The notes under the pieces: model-generated | What the model was told of the DNA's origin: nothing | Seen by the model: only the letters and a program-made list of their open reading frames with translations | Databases searched by the model: none | Source of the DNA: an uncultured Caldilineaceae bacterium | GTDB taxonomy: Bacteria; Chloroflexota; Anaerolineae; Caldilineales; Caldilineaceae | DNA: 64,000 nucleotides | Direction of reading: 5' to 3' | NCBI GenBank assembly: GCA_951813625.1 | Contig: CATOTS010000026.1 | Location: 1 to 64,000, forward strand | Translations under genes and position numbers: made by a program | Shown here: one piece after another, positions 17,430-27,013 of the stretch | Numbering within the stretch: position 1 is the stretch's first letter | Layout: each line of letters starts with the position of its first letter

Positions 17430-18594
17430 CAGCAGCGCCGGCCACCGACAATCTCCGCTGCGCGTCGTCCTTGACGCCGGCCCCGCCGTCCACCAGCGCG
17501 CCGGCTTGGCCCGCTATACCGAACGCCTTGCCTCCGCCCTGTGGCAGAACTACCGCCACGTGGTCGACCTGAACCTCTTCTATAACAGCCATAGCCGCCG
17601 CCAACTGCCAGCCGCCATCGCATCTGTACCTGCCCACACGCTTCGGTTGCACCAACACGCTTGGCGGCTCGGCGCGCTTGCCTGTCAACTCTTGCGCGCG
17701 CCGGTCGTAGAACGCAGGCTTCCCGCCAACGGTGTCTACCATGCCACCGAGCACCTGCTGCCATGGATGGCCCGTCCAGCGGTGATGACCGTGCACGACC
17801 TGATATTTGAGCGATTTCCCCAGCATCACACGCTTGCGAATCGCGCCTTCCTGCGCGTCGCTATGCCCTTGTTCGTGCGCAGGGCCGATGCTATCATTGC
17901 CGTCAGTCAACATAGCAAAGGGGATTTACTGGATCTCTATGCTACGCCGTCGCAAAAGGTGTACGTTGTCGACGAAGGCATAGACGAACACTTTCGGCAA
18001 GCAGACGAAGACGCGATCCGGCGTGCAAGAGAGAGACATTCCATTCGACGCCCTTACCTACTGATGGTGGGTACGCTCGAGCCTCGCAAGAATCACACCC
18101 TCGCCTTTGAAGCTCTGGCGCGTCTGAAAGCGGAAGGATGGCCCCACTGTCTCGTGGTCGTCGGCGGCCGGGGCTGGCTCTTCGAAACCGTACAGCGCCA
18201 GGTTGAAGCGCTTGACTTGACCGGTGACATCATCTTCGCAGGCGCTGTGCCCGATGCCGATCTTCCTGCCCTGTATAGCGGAGCCGACTGTTTTCTGATG
18301 CCCAGCCTATATGAAGGATTCGGAATCCCTGTGCTTGAAGCGATGGCCTGCGGTGCGCCCGTCGTCTCAAGCAAGGCGAGCAGCCTCCCATACGTGGCCG
18401 GCGACGCCGCCCTCTTCATTGAACCATTGACGGCACAAGCACTTGCCGCCGCAGTGCGGCAAGTGCTGTCGAACCCGGACCTGGCGGCCGCCATGCGCGC
18501 CAATGGCGGCCGCCAGTCTTCCCATTTCTGCTGGAAGCGTGCCGCACGAGAGACCGTTGACGTTTACAGGGCCGCCGTAGCACGAGGTTCGTGA
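17422..18594 (+). CDS. Glycosyltransferase family 4 (glycan locus gene 1)
   Basis: About 390-residue GT-B retaining glycosyltransferase. The N-terminal acceptor domain has RAGLARYTERL, and HDLIFERFP follows. The donor domain has LMVGTLEPRKNH and the nucleotide-sugar binding block PSLYEGFGIPVLEAMACG with the E-x7-E type glutamates of GT4. Start GTG 17422 overlaps the helicase stop by 8 nt; no Shine-Dalgarno is obvious, so translational coupling is likely. First of nine co-directional genes for a cell-surface polysaccharide or glycolipid. Sugar donor and acceptor unknown. Confidence 0.87.
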   Translation: MPSSSAGHRQSPLRVVLDAGPAVHQRAGLARYTERLASALWQNYRHVVDLNLFYNSHSRRQLPAAIASVPAHTLRLHQHAWRLGALACQLLRAPVVERRLPANGVYHATEHLLPWMARPAVMTVHDLIFERFPQHHTLANRAFLRVAMPLFVRRADAIIAVSQHSKGDLLDLYATPSQKVYVVDEGIDEHFRQADEDAIRRARERHSIRRPYLLMVGTLEPRKNHTLAFEALARLKAEGWPHCLVVVGGRGWLFETVQRQVEALDLTGDIIFAGAVPDADLPALYSGADCFLMPSLYEGFGIPVLEAMACGAPVVSSKASSLPYVAGDAALFIEPLTAQALAAAVRQVLSNPDLAAAMRANGGRQSSHFCWKRAARETVDVYRAAVARGS

Positions 18595-18599
18595 TGTAG

Positions 18600-19826
18600 A
18601 TGCGTATCTGTCTGGTTAGCGATCAGTATCCTCCAATGGGAACGGGCGGCATCGCCTCATACGTACATTGCCTCGCTCACGGCCTGGCCGCAGCCGGACA
18701 TGATGTCTCCGTCATTGCTGGTGCTTCGCATCAGAGAAAGGCCGTCGGCGGTCACCAATCAGGGTCCGCTCAGCCAGCCGGCGAAGTCAGTCTTACCGGT
18801 GTGCCAAACGCAAAACTGTGGCTGCCGCCTTCGGTTCGACGCAAGGGACTCGGGATTTGGCAAGTGTTTGAGAGAAGTATTGCCGTGGACAGGGAAATTG
18901 CCCGCAAGGAACGGTCGCAAGGACCGTTTGACGTCGTCGAAGCGCCCAACTGGGGCTCGGAGTCCCTCATCTACTCCTTTCACCGCCGAGCCCCACTCGT
19001 GGTCCGCCTCTCCACCCCGCTCGCGCAGGTCGATCGTCTCAAAGGCAACCTTCGGCCCCGCCCGGGCATGCGCCTTCTCTGCTACCTGGAAGCGCTGTCC
19101 GTCCGCCGTGCGGCCTGTCTCATTGCCCACAGCGAATTTATTGCAAACGCCTGCTCGCAACTCTATCGAATCTCAAGAACAAAGTTTTCCGTGATTCCGC
19201 TCGGGCTTCCAATACCGCCTTCCCGACCGGCGCAACGTGTTGGAGAAGATGAAGGCGTTACCGTTCTGTATGTCGGCCGTCTTGAGAAACGAAAGGGTAT
19301 CGCCCTTTTGCTCCATGCCATACCCGAAGTAGTTCGTTGTGCGCCTCTCAGCAAGTTCGTTATCGCCGGCGCTGACAGCGGAGACTCGCCGCATTTGGAG
19401 AACTACCGCGACTACTTTGCCACCTTTGCCTCCCCGCAAGCGCGTGCGGCTACGACCTTTCTTGGCCATGTCGAAGAGAGCGCCCTCTGCAAGCTCTATG
19501 CCGGCTGCGATCTGTTTGTCGCGCCTTCGCTGACGGAGTCGTTTGGCCTCATCTATCTCGAGGCCATGGCCCACGCCAAGCCAGTTGTCGCCTTTCACTC
19601 AGGCGCCGTGCCTGAGGTTGTATCGCAAGGCGAGACCGGCATATTGGCCGAGACTGGAAATGTAAGCGATTTGGCAAGTGCTCTGATCCGTTTGGCTAAT
19701 GACGCCCAACTGCGACATGAAATGGGCACGCGCGGTTTCGAACGAGCCCACTCGGATTTTAAGACTGACCGCATGGTCGAGAAGACGGTCGCCTGTTATA
19801 ACAGTGTGGTAGCCGGTTTATCCTAA
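18600..19826 (+). CDS. Glycosyltransferase family 4 (glycan locus gene 2)
   Basis: 408-residue GT4 enzyme. N-terminus MRICLVSDQYPPMGTGGIASYV is typical of the acceptor-side glycine loop. The C-terminal domain shows YVGRLEKRKG, then PSLTESFGLIYLEAMAHAKPVV with the conserved glutamates. The ATG lies 5 nt after the previous stop. It probably adds one sugar on the cytoplasmic face to a lipid-linked glycan. Specificity cannot be assigned. Confidence 0.87.
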   Translation: MRICLVSDQYPPMGTGGIASYVHCLAHGLAAAGHDVSVIAGASHQRKAVGGHQSGSAQPAGEVSLTGVPNAKLWLPPSVRRKGLGIWQVFERSIAVDREIARKERSQGPFDVVEAPNWGSESLIYSFHRRAPLVVRLSTPLAQVDRLKGNLRPRPGMRLLCYLEALSVRRAACLIAHSEFIANACSQLYRISRTKFSVIPLGLPIPPSRPAQRVGEDEGVTVLYVGRLEKRKGIALLLHAIPEVVRCAPLSKFVIAGADSGDSPHLENYRDYFATFASPQARAATTFLGHVEESALCKLYAGCDLFVAPSLTESFGLIYLEAMAHAKPVVAFHSGAVPEVVSQGETGILAETGNVSDLASALIRLANDAQLRHEMGTRGFERAHSDFKTDRMVEKTVACYNSVVAGLS

Positions 19827-19871
19827 AATGCGGATTGCGGCTTCCTCGGCCAATTGCAGCGGAGTGATTCA

Positions 19872-21407
19872 GTGAGCGTCGATTCCAAGGTAATCAGCAA
19901 TACCTGGTGGAACGCCCTAAATACGGTCGGGGGCCTCCTGTTCGGTCTGGTTACAAGCATTGTCCTCGCCCGAATGCTTGGCCCCAGTTTGATCGGCCAG
20001 TTCCACTACTGGATCTGGCTTTCGAGCCTGCTGATCCTGGTCTCCTCGCCCGGACTGGCCCAAACCATGACCAAGTTTGGCGCAGAATTGCTGGGAAGGC
20101 AGGACAGGCAGACGGCCTCGGCACTTTTTGCCTGGCTCCTTTTCGCCGAACTTGCACTCGGAGGCCTGGTAGGCGGCGCGACGCTGCTATTTGCCTGGGC
20201 GCCTTGGGCATCTGCCCCGCCATCAGACACGGCCGCCCTAATTCTGATTGGAATCACGGTTGTGCCCGGCGTCCTGGAGAGGCTTTTCCTCGCCGCGGCC
20301 AAAGGGACCCAGGAGTTCCGTACGCTCAGCCAATCCAGCCTCATTGGCACCCTCTTCTATGCCGTCTGCGCCATCGCCGTCGCTTCGCTCGGTTTTGGCG
20401 TTCACGCGCTTCTTTTTGCGGTCCTCGCCAGGCGAGTCGTGACGCTCGTCCTGATCGGCCGGCAGTTGCCGGCCCATTACCCAATGCAGGGTGCGGCCAC
20501 GATATCACTTCCGCCCGAACTGAGCCGCCGAATTCTCCTTTACTGCCGCGACGTAGCCTTGATCCTTGTCGTCGACACAATCCTCTACGAACGCTCAGAA
20601 CTCTTCTTCCTCAATCGGTATGCCGCCGACGCCGAAATCGCCTTTTACAGCCAGTCCTTTGATCTGGCCATGAAGGCAATGTCGATTCCCGCGATATTCT
20701 CCGGTGTGCTTCTACCGACTTTCTCCTCTCTCGCAGCCCAAAGGAATGGCGGAGCGTTTCCCGAGCGTTTCCGGTCTCTGCACACTTCTTCGTATCGAGT
20801 CCTTGCATTGGTCGCAATGCCAATCGGCCTCGGGACTGCCGCCATCACCCCGGCCTTCGTTCTCCTTTACGGGCCAGACTTCCTGCCCATGGCCCCTGTA
20901 CTCTCGATTCTTCTCGTCGGCAATATTGTAGGCGCCTTGGCCTCTGTAAGCGCAACAGTCCTGCACAGCGCGGACGAACAAAGCTTTATCGTGCGGCTCG
21001 GGCTCATTGCCGCGGTCCTAAATATAGGACTAGACCTGGCTCTGATTCCAAGATATGGTGCAATCGGTGCCGCGTTCGCCAATTCCGCCAGCCAGCTTGT
21101 TTCCGGCGTGGCCGGAATCTCCTATTCCCTTCGGCGGCTCAACCTGACCTTCCCGCTGCGCTCAATCGCCCGTATCGCGCTGGCAGCCTTTGCTGCCGCC
21201 GCCGTCGCAGGGCTGATTAGCTCATGGCTTGGAGGACTGGTACTTGCCATCGCTGCCGGGATTCTTGTATACCCGGTTATGCTGCGCGCGTTTGCGGCTT
21301 TGGATGCGAGCGACCACGCGCTTCTGAGTCAGAATTGCTCCTACCTGCCCAACCAACTAAGACCCGCCTACCAGAGCCTGGTTGACTTTCTCGCGCCTCA
21401 ATCGTGA
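19872..21407 (+). CDS. Oligosaccharide flippase, Wzx/MOP superfamily
   Basis: About 511-residue integral membrane protein with roughly 12-14 hydrophobic segments and the N-terminal pattern WWNALNTVGGLLFGLVTSIV followed by LARMLGP, typical of lipopolysaccharide O-unit flippases. Role: moving lipid-linked oligosaccharide across the cytoplasmic membrane. GTG at 19872 is preferred over TTG 19854 because GGAG lies 7 nt before it. It is the only exporter-like gene in the locus, which implies a Wzx-type rather than an ABC-transporter route. Confidence 0.85.
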   Translation: MSVDSKVISNTWWNALNTVGGLLFGLVTSIVLARMLGPSLIGQFHYWIWLSSLLILVSSPGLAQTMTKFGAELLGRQDRQTASALFAWLLFAELALGGLVGGATLLFAWAPWASAPPSDTAALILIGITVVPGVLERLFLAAAKGTQEFRTLSQSSLIGTLFYAVCAIAVASLGFGVHALLFAVLARRVVTLVLIGRQLPAHYPMQGAATISLPPELSRRILLYCRDVALILVVDTILYERSELFFLNRYAADAEIAFYSQSFDLAMKAMSIPAIFSGVLLPTFSSLAAQRNGGAFPERFRSLHTSSYRVLALVAMPIGLGTAAITPAFVLLYGPDFLPMAPVLSILLVGNIVGALASVSATVLHSADEQSFIVRLGLIAAVLNIGLDLALIPRYGAIGAAFANSASQLVSGVAGISYSLRRLNLTFPLRSIARIALAAFAAAAVAGLISSWLGGLVLAIAAGILVYPVMLRAFAALDASDHALLSQNCSYLPNQLRPAYQSLVDFLAPQS

Positions 21408-21482
21408 TCCAGCCCTTAGCGCAATCTGCGCCCTCGCGCCGGCTTGCAGCAGTTGCCTCAAACCGGCAGATCGTATTTCAGG

Positions 21483-22397
21483 ATGTCTAGCAATCCCTTC
21501 TGGTCAGTAATCCTACCCACCTATCAGCGTGAAAGGGTGCTGTGTGAGACGATCGACCACCTGCTCGCTCTTTCCTATCCAAACTTCGAGTTGCTCGTCA
21601 TCGACCAGACGCCGAAGCACGAGATTGAGACCGAGCAGTTCTTGCGCGCTCATGCAGAAAAGAACCCCAGCGGGTTTCGCTGGCATTCCATCCAGAAGCC
21701 CAATCTGCCACATGCCAGAAACGTAGGCGCGCGGTTGGCGGCTGGAGACTTTCTACTCTACTGCGACGATGACATCATACCACCACCGGGCCTGATCGAA
21801 ATGCATCTCCAATGTCTTGAACAACCCGGCATCGGCGCCGCTACCGGGGGCTTCTTTCAGGAGCGCAAAGGGTTGTCCGGGCGACCGCGACCTTGCGAGG
21901 TCTTTCAAAATGGACGAGTGAACGACTACTGGGACCATGAAGTCGCAAAGGGCACGACGGATAGTCTCAGAGGCGGTAACATGTCCATGCCGCGCCGGCT
22001 TGTATTCGAGGCGGGGCTGTTTGACGAAGCCTACATCGGCAACGCCTATCGCGAAGAGACCGACTTTTCGTTGCGCATCCTTCATTTGGGGTATCAGATT
22101 GCTTTTGACCCGGCCGCCGCAGTCGTCCATTTGGGCCATCCGACAGGCGGCAGTCGTGCCAGCAAAGCCAAAGACGAGAGCAGATACCTGTTTGAGTTTC
22201 ACCACAACATCGCCTACTTCTTTGCCAAAAACTTCAGGCAACGTTATCTGCCCTATTTCCTGCAACGCGAAATGGCCTGGTTTGTCAAAGAAAGAAGCAA
22301 CTTTCGAGGGCGGCCGCAACTGGCTTTTTCTTCTCTTCAAGGCGTCTGGCGGGGATACCTGGCGGGCCTGCGCAAGCGAAGGAGTTTGCCATCGTGA
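21483..22397 (+). CDS. Glycosyltransferase family 2 (glycan locus)
   Basis: About 304-residue GT-A inverting glycosyltransferase. It has SVILPTYQRERVL at the start, an Asp-rich metal site in LLYCDDDIIPP, and an acceptor-side acidic motif in AYREETDFSLR. This is the only GT2 enzyme of the locus. The ATG at 21483 begins the family domain; an upstream TTG in frame is less likely. The C-terminus may associate with the membrane but shows no clear transmembrane helix. The last codons overlap the next gene by 4 nt (GTGA), suggesting coupling. Confidence 0.86.
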   Translation: MSSNPFWSVILPTYQRERVLCETIDHLLALSYPNFELLVIDQTPKHEIETEQFLRAHAEKNPSGFRWHSIQKPNLPHARNVGARLAAGDFLLYCDDDIIPPPGLIEMHLQCLEQPGIGAATGGFFQERKGLSGRPRPCEVFQNGRVNDYWDHEVAKGTTDSLRGGNMSMPRRLVFEAGLFDEAYIGNAYREETDFSLRILHLGYQIAFDPAAAVVHLGHPTGGSRASKAKDESRYLFEFHHNIAYFFAKNFRQRYLPYFLQREMAWFVKERSNFRGRPQLAFSSLQGVWRGYLAGLRKRRSLPS

Positions 22398-23482
22398 GAA
22401 TTGCAGTGCTGTCCCTCCATCTACCCTCCGACAGCCGCGTCAAATGCGGCGGAGTGGCCTACGCTGCGCATCGCCTGGCCAATGCCTTGTGTCAGCGCGG
22501 CCATGCCGTAACCGTCTTTACCACCGACGAACGTCCGGATGAAGCGCTCTATGATGTCCGCACCGTCCTCTCCCACTGGCCTTCCGATCCCCTCCGAGAC
22601 TGGCTGAACAAGTGGCTTCTGGTTCGTCGATTCGCCGCGCAAGACTTCAGCGGCTTTGACATCATCCACGCCCACGGTGACGATGCCCTGATTTGGAAAC
22701 CTGGCCCCCCACTCGTTCGTACCTTCCATGGCTCTGCGCTGGCAGAAGCAATCCATTCCCCTACCTGGAAGAGAAGACTCTGGTACCTGTCATTCGTCCC
22801 ACGCGAACTCTGGGAGGCGGCAAAGGCGGACGTCGTGATTTCGAATATCGCTACCACGGGCCGCCAAGTGCCAGGCATTGACCACGTGATTCCCGTTTCG
22901 GTCGACAGACGGATCTTCTATACCGACGACAGCCCCAAGTCTGCCAACCCTTCCATACTCTTTGTCGGCACGATGGGCGGTCGCAAACGCGGGCAAAAGT
23001 TACTGGAAATCTTTCAAGCAAAGATACGTCCCGCCTTGCCCGGTGCCGAACTCTGGTTGGTCGCCGACCAGCGCGTGAACGCGCCCGGCGTCGTCTCCAT
23101 TCACAAGCCAGATGATCGCAACCTTGCTGACCTCTATCGAAGAGCTTGGATCCTCTGTCTGCCCAGCACATATGAAGGCTTTGGTATCCCCTACATTGAG
23201 GCAATGGCGTGTGGCACGCCAGTCGTTGCGACGCCGAACGACGGCGCCCGTGCGCTGCTCGAAGACGGCAAGTGGGGTCACCTGGCCGATTTTGAGGACT
23301 TGGGATCAACTCTGCTCTCACTGCTGCAAGATGAGCCCAGGCGGCTGCGCATGGCAGAATTGGGCCTGCAGCGTGCCGACGACTTCACGCAGGACAGGGT
23401 CGCAGATGCTTATGAGTCGATCTTCACTTCTCTGATTTCCGATCCTGGCCATTCGGCGAGAGCTCGAGATGTGGAGGCGTAG
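22394..23482 (+). CDS. Glycosyltransferase family 4 (glycan locus)
   Basis: 362-residue GT4 enzyme. The N-terminal domain starts RIAVLSLHLPSDSRVKCGG, and HAHGDDALIW lies midway. The donor domain has LFVGTMGGRKRG and PSTYEGFGIPYIEAMACGTPVV. The GTG start overlaps the GT2 stop as GTGA. Acceptor and donor unknown. Confidence 0.86.
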   Translation: MRIAVLSLHLPSDSRVKCGGVAYAAHRLANALCQRGHAVTVFTTDERPDEALYDVRTVLSHWPSDPLRDWLNKWLLVRRFAAQDFSGFDIIHAHGDDALIWKPGPPLVRTFHGSALAEAIHSPTWKRRLWYLSFVPRELWEAAKADVVISNIATTGRQVPGIDHVIPVSVDRRIFYTDDSPKSANPSILFVGTMGGRKRGQKLLEIFQAKIRPALPGAELWLVADQRVNAPGVVSIHKPDDRNLADLYRRAWILCLPSTYEGFGIPYIEAMACGTPVVATPNDGARALLEDGKWGHLADFEDLGSTLLSLLQDEPRRLRMAELGLQRADDFTQDRVADAYESIFTSLISDPGHSARARDVEA

Positions 23483-24630
23483 TGACTTCGACTGTTGAAT
23501 GCACACAAGGACAAAAGCGCCGCATCGCCCTGTTGACGTTGGACTTCCCCCCATCTATCGGTGGCGTGCAACAGTATCTGTTCGAACTGAGCCGCCGAAT
23601 CGGCGCACGCTGCAATTTGACAGTTGTGCTGCCGCGCGCCGATTCTTCACCATTCAGAACAGAGCCTTTCCAGGTCCTCTCCGTCCCCTCAGCGTTGCCC
23701 TGGCATCTTGCCCGCGCGTTAGCCACCTTGCGCCCGCATCTCATCATCGTGGGCCATGCCCATCCCCGGCTTCTTCTGCCCACGGTCCTGCTGTGCAAGG
23801 AACGCTATATAGCCCTCGCGTACGGCAATGATTTTGAAGCCGCACAGCGGAGATGGCATAGTCGCATCTTCAACCGGCTCCTGGCAGATGCGCACCCCCT
23901 TGTTACAATCTCAAGCGCAAATGCGCGCCGACTGGAGGAACTGGGCCTGCCCACCCCTGAAATCGTACTGCCCGCAGCCGACCCCGTTCGCTTCACACCG
24001 TCCCCCGCGGCCCGCCCCGCCCCACCTGTCCTCCTCACCGTTGCCCGGCTCGTTTCGCGCAAAGGCATCGACACCGTTCTGCGCGCGTTGCCTCCCTTGC
24101 TGGACTTGGCGCCGCGCCTGGAGTACTGGATTGTCGGCGACGGGCCGCAGCGCCCGGTACTGGAGAAACTCGCAAGCGATCTCCAACTCGGCGATGCCGT
24201 GCGCTTCCTGAGTCAGGAGGGAGCGCCCGTCTCCGACTCCGAACTGCCGGACATCTACCGCCGCGCCTCCATCTTTGTATTGCCAACACGCGAAGAGTTT
24301 CACGCCGCGCACACCTCACCCAGCGTCGAGGGGTTCGGCATTGTTTACCTCGAAGCAAGCGCAAGTGGACTGCCCGTCGTGGCCGCGCGCAGCCGCGGCG
24401 CCTCCGAAGCTGTGCGCGATGGCGAGACAGGGCTCCTCGTCCCGCCCGACGATCCTGCCGCGCTGTCTCAGGCTCTGGCGCGCCTGCTCAGCGACGCCGA
24501 CCTTTGCCAGCGCCTGGGACGCGCCGGCCGTCGATGGGTTGAACACGAAATGAACTGGGACCGGGTAGGACAACAGTTCATTTCAATCATGGAACGTACA
24601 CTATGCGACCGAGCCCCATTCTCTTCGTAG
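23482..24630 (+). CDS. Glycosyltransferase family 4 (glycan locus)
   Basis: 382-residue GT4 enzyme. SIGGVQQYLFEL forms the N-terminal glycine loop, LTVARLVSRKGIDT starts the donor domain, and PSVEGFGIVYLEASASGLPVVA carries the conserved glutamates. The GTG start shares one base with the preceding stop and has GGAGG 6 nt upstream. The 3' end overlaps the next gene by 28 nt. Confidence 0.87.
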   Translation: MTSTVECTQGQKRRIALLTLDFPPSIGGVQQYLFELSRRIGARCNLTVVLPRADSSPFRTEPFQVLSVPSALPWHLARALATLRPHLIIVGHAHPRLLLPTVLLCKERYIALAYGNDFEAAQRRWHSRIFNRLLADAHPLVTISSANARRLEELGLPTPEIVLPAADPVRFTPSPAARPAPPVLLTVARLVSRKGIDTVLRALPPLLDLAPRLEYWIVGDGPQRPVLEKLASDLQLGDAVRFLSQEGAPVSDSELPDIYRRASIFVLPTREEFHAAHTSPSVEGFGIVYLEASASGLPVVAARSRGASEAVRDGETGLLVPPDDPAALSQALARLLSDADLCQRLGRAGRRWVEHEMNWDRVGQQFISIMERTLCDRAPFSS

Positions 24631-25763
24631 ACCACGCAGATGCCCTCGGCGGAGCGGAGCGCAGCCTTCTCCTGCTCATGACGTTCCTCAACCACGACCG
24701 TTGGCAACCCCACCTGGTCGCGCCGCCCGGCCAACTGGCTGACGAAGCCGCCCGCGCCGGCATCCCTGTCCATACTCTTGACCTGCCGCGTCTGCGCGGC
24801 TCTTTCCGTTCCCCGCCGGACTGGTGGAAAGGGGCCGCCAGCATTTCCAGAATTGCCAGGAGGATCGGCGCTGCGCTTATCCACAGCAATACAGTCCGAG
24901 CCGCGACTTACACGGCGCTGGCCTGCCGGCTTGCTGGGTTGCCTTTTGTCTGGCATATGCGCGATTTCTGGCTCTCGGAGGCCGAGCCGGCGAGCAAATG
25001 GGGGGATCGAACGGGTAAATGGCTGTTGTGCCGTATGGCGGCCGCGGTGATTACCAATTCCCATGCGGTCGCCGAACACCTTCCTTCGTCCGCAAGCACG
25101 ACTGTCATCCATAACGGTATCGACCTCACACACTTCGACACGAGGAACATTGCCGCCAATGACAGAGCAACTTTGTGCCATGACGCCGGCTTCCACCCTG
25201 CAGCGCCCATTGTCGGCATGGTCGGCAGAGTGCGCCCAACAAAAGGCCAGCACTCTTTCCTGCACATGGCGGGCCAACTTGCTGAAACCGTGCCCGACTG
25301 CCGCTTTCTGGTGGTCGGAGGCGATCCGTTCGGCGTTGGCGACGACTATGAGGCGCGCTTGAGGGCGCTCTGCTCGCAGCTCGGTCTCGACGAACGCGTG
25401 CACTGGACCGGTCAGCTGGCGGATGTGCGGCCCGCTCTGGAGGCCATGGACATCTTTGTGCATCCCGGTGCACCGGAGCCCTTTGGCCTGGTCAATATCG
25501 AAGCGATGGCGATGGGCAAACCTGTCGTCGCCTTTGGCCACGGCGCTCTGCCGGAAATCGTCGCGCAAAATGAAACCGGCATACTGGTTCCGCCAGGCGA
25601 CGCTGGCGCGCTCACAGAGTCTGTCTCAAGTCTTCTGGAAACCCCGACGCTGTCCCAGCGAATGGGACAGGCCGGCAGGCGCCGCGTTGAGAAAATGTTC
25701 CGCATAGAACGCACCGTTGCCGAACTGGAATCCTTTTACGAACGTCTGCTGACGTCAGGTTGA
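24603..25763 (+). CDS. Glycosyltransferase family 4 (glycan locus)
   Basis: 386-residue GT4 enzyme. ILFVDHADALGGAERSLLLL is the N-terminal acceptor loop (GGAE type). GMVGRVRPTKGQHS starts the donor domain and EPFGLVNIEAMAMGKPVVA is the nucleotide-sugar motif. The ATG at 24603 lies inside the end of the previous gene. The overlap implies a single transcript. Confidence 0.87.
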   Translation: MRPSPILFVDHADALGGAERSLLLLMTFLNHDRWQPHLVAPPGQLADEAARAGIPVHTLDLPRLRGSFRSPPDWWKGAASISRIARRIGAALIHSNTVRAATYTALACRLAGLPFVWHMRDFWLSEAEPASKWGDRTGKWLLCRMAAAVITNSHAVAEHLPSSASTTVIHNGIDLTHFDTRNIAANDRATLCHDAGFHPAAPIVGMVGRVRPTKGQHSFLHMAGQLAETVPDCRFLVVGGDPFGVGDDYEARLRALCSQLGLDERVHWTGQLADVRPALEAMDIFVHPGAPEPFGLVNIEAMAMGKPVVAFGHGALPEIVAQNETGILVPPGDAGALTESVSSLLETPTLSQRMGQAGRRRVEKMFRIERTVAELESFYERLLTSG

Positions 25764-25813
25764 AAGATTATGCGTAAAGCCGCGCACCATCTACGGCATG
25801 TCGTTTCAATGCC

Positions 25814-26950
25814 ATGAGAGTGCTCTTGCTATACAAGGACTATCACCCCGTCCTCGGCGGCATTGAGAACTACATGCGCCTGCTCGCCCAAGGCCTGCGG
25901 GCCGAGGGCGTCGACGCAAGGGTGCTCGTCACCAACACAGGGCCGAACACGGTCCGTCAAACCATTGGCGGGGTGCGCGTAACCAAGACTGGGCGGCAGG
26001 CGCACATACTTTCCACGCCCATCAGCTTCCCCTACTTCACCGAGCTGCCGCGCGAGGCGGAGGAGGCAGATCTCGTCCATCTGCACGCACCCTATCCGCC
26101 GGCCGAGCTGGCTCAACTCCTGCTCGGGCGGAAGAAGCCATTCGTCATCACCTACCACAGCGACATCGTACGCCAGAAGCTGACCGGCAGTCTTTACGCC
26201 CCGCTTCTGCGCCTGGTTCTTCATCGCGCGGCACTCGTCGCCGTCTCCAGTCCGCCCTACGTCGAATCGTCCCCCTTCCTCCGCCGCATCCGGCACAAAT
26301 GCCGCCTGGTCCACTTTGGCATCGACTTGGGACAGTTCGCAGTGACCCGCCAGATTCAGGCAAGTGCGCGGCGCCTGCGCAGCCGCTTTGGCGACCGCCC
26401 ACTGCTGCTGTTCGTGGGCCGCCTGCGCCACTATAAGGGCGTCGACGTGCTGATCCGCGCCATGGAAGGGGTCAAAGATGCCCACCTCATGATCGTCGGC
26501 GACGGTCCCAGGCGGCAGGACCTGCAGAAACTGGCGGACACGCAGCATCTGAACGATCGAATAACGTTCCTAGGTGAGTGCCCCGAGCAAGACACCCTCG
26601 CGGCTCGCTACGCTGCCCAGATCGCTGTGCTGCCTTCCATAAACCGCGCTGAAGCCCTCGGCATTGTCCAGCTAGAGGCGATGGCCTGTCGCTTGCCCGT
26701 AATATGCACCGAATTGGGAACAGGCACATCCTACGTCAACCGCCACGAAGAGACCGGCCTTGTCGTTCCTCCTAGCGATTCCCGGGCGCTGTCTTCAGCG
26801 ATAAACCGGCTGTTGGCAGATTCCGACCTGTGCATGAAAATGGGGGCCGCGGGACACAAGCGCGTGCAGGATGAGTTTGCGCTGCCGATGATGATTCGAA
26901 ATACCGTCTCCTTTTACAAAGAGGCCCTCTCCACTTACTCTCGCCCATAG
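25814..26950 (+). CDS. Glycosyltransferase family 4 (glycan locus)
   Basis: 378-residue GT4 enzyme. LLYKDYHPVLGGIENYMRLL is the glycine loop, with YHSDIVRQ after the first half. FVGRLRHYKGVDVL and EALGIVQLEAMACRLPVIC carry the donor-site residues. It starts 50 nt after the previous gene, with no clear Shine-Dalgarno. It resembles mannosyl- or galactosyl-transferases of polysaccharide loci, but specificity is not determinable here. Confidence 0.87.
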   Translation: MRVLLLYKDYHPVLGGIENYMRLLAQGLRAEGVDARVLVTNTGPNTVRQTIGGVRVTKTGRQAHILSTPISFPYFTELPREAEEADLVHLHAPYPPAELAQLLLGRKKPFVITYHSDIVRQKLTGSLYAPLLRLVLHRAALVAVSSPPYVESSPFLRRIRHKCRLVHFGIDLGQFAVTRQIQASARRLRSRFGDRPLLLFVGRLRHYKGVDVLIRAMEGVKDAHLMIVGDGPRRQDLQKLADTQHLNDRITFLGECPEQDTLAARYAAQIAVLPSINRAEALGIVQLEAMACRLPVICTELGTGTSYVNRHEETGLVVPPSDSRALSSAINRLLADSDLCMKMGAAGHKRVQDEFALPMMIRNTVSFYKEALSTYSRP

Positions 26951-27013
26951 TGCTGAGAGTCTCCGATCGTTGCTGACGGCTGCATTCGTCTATCCAACCA
27001 GGTACCGCTCTCG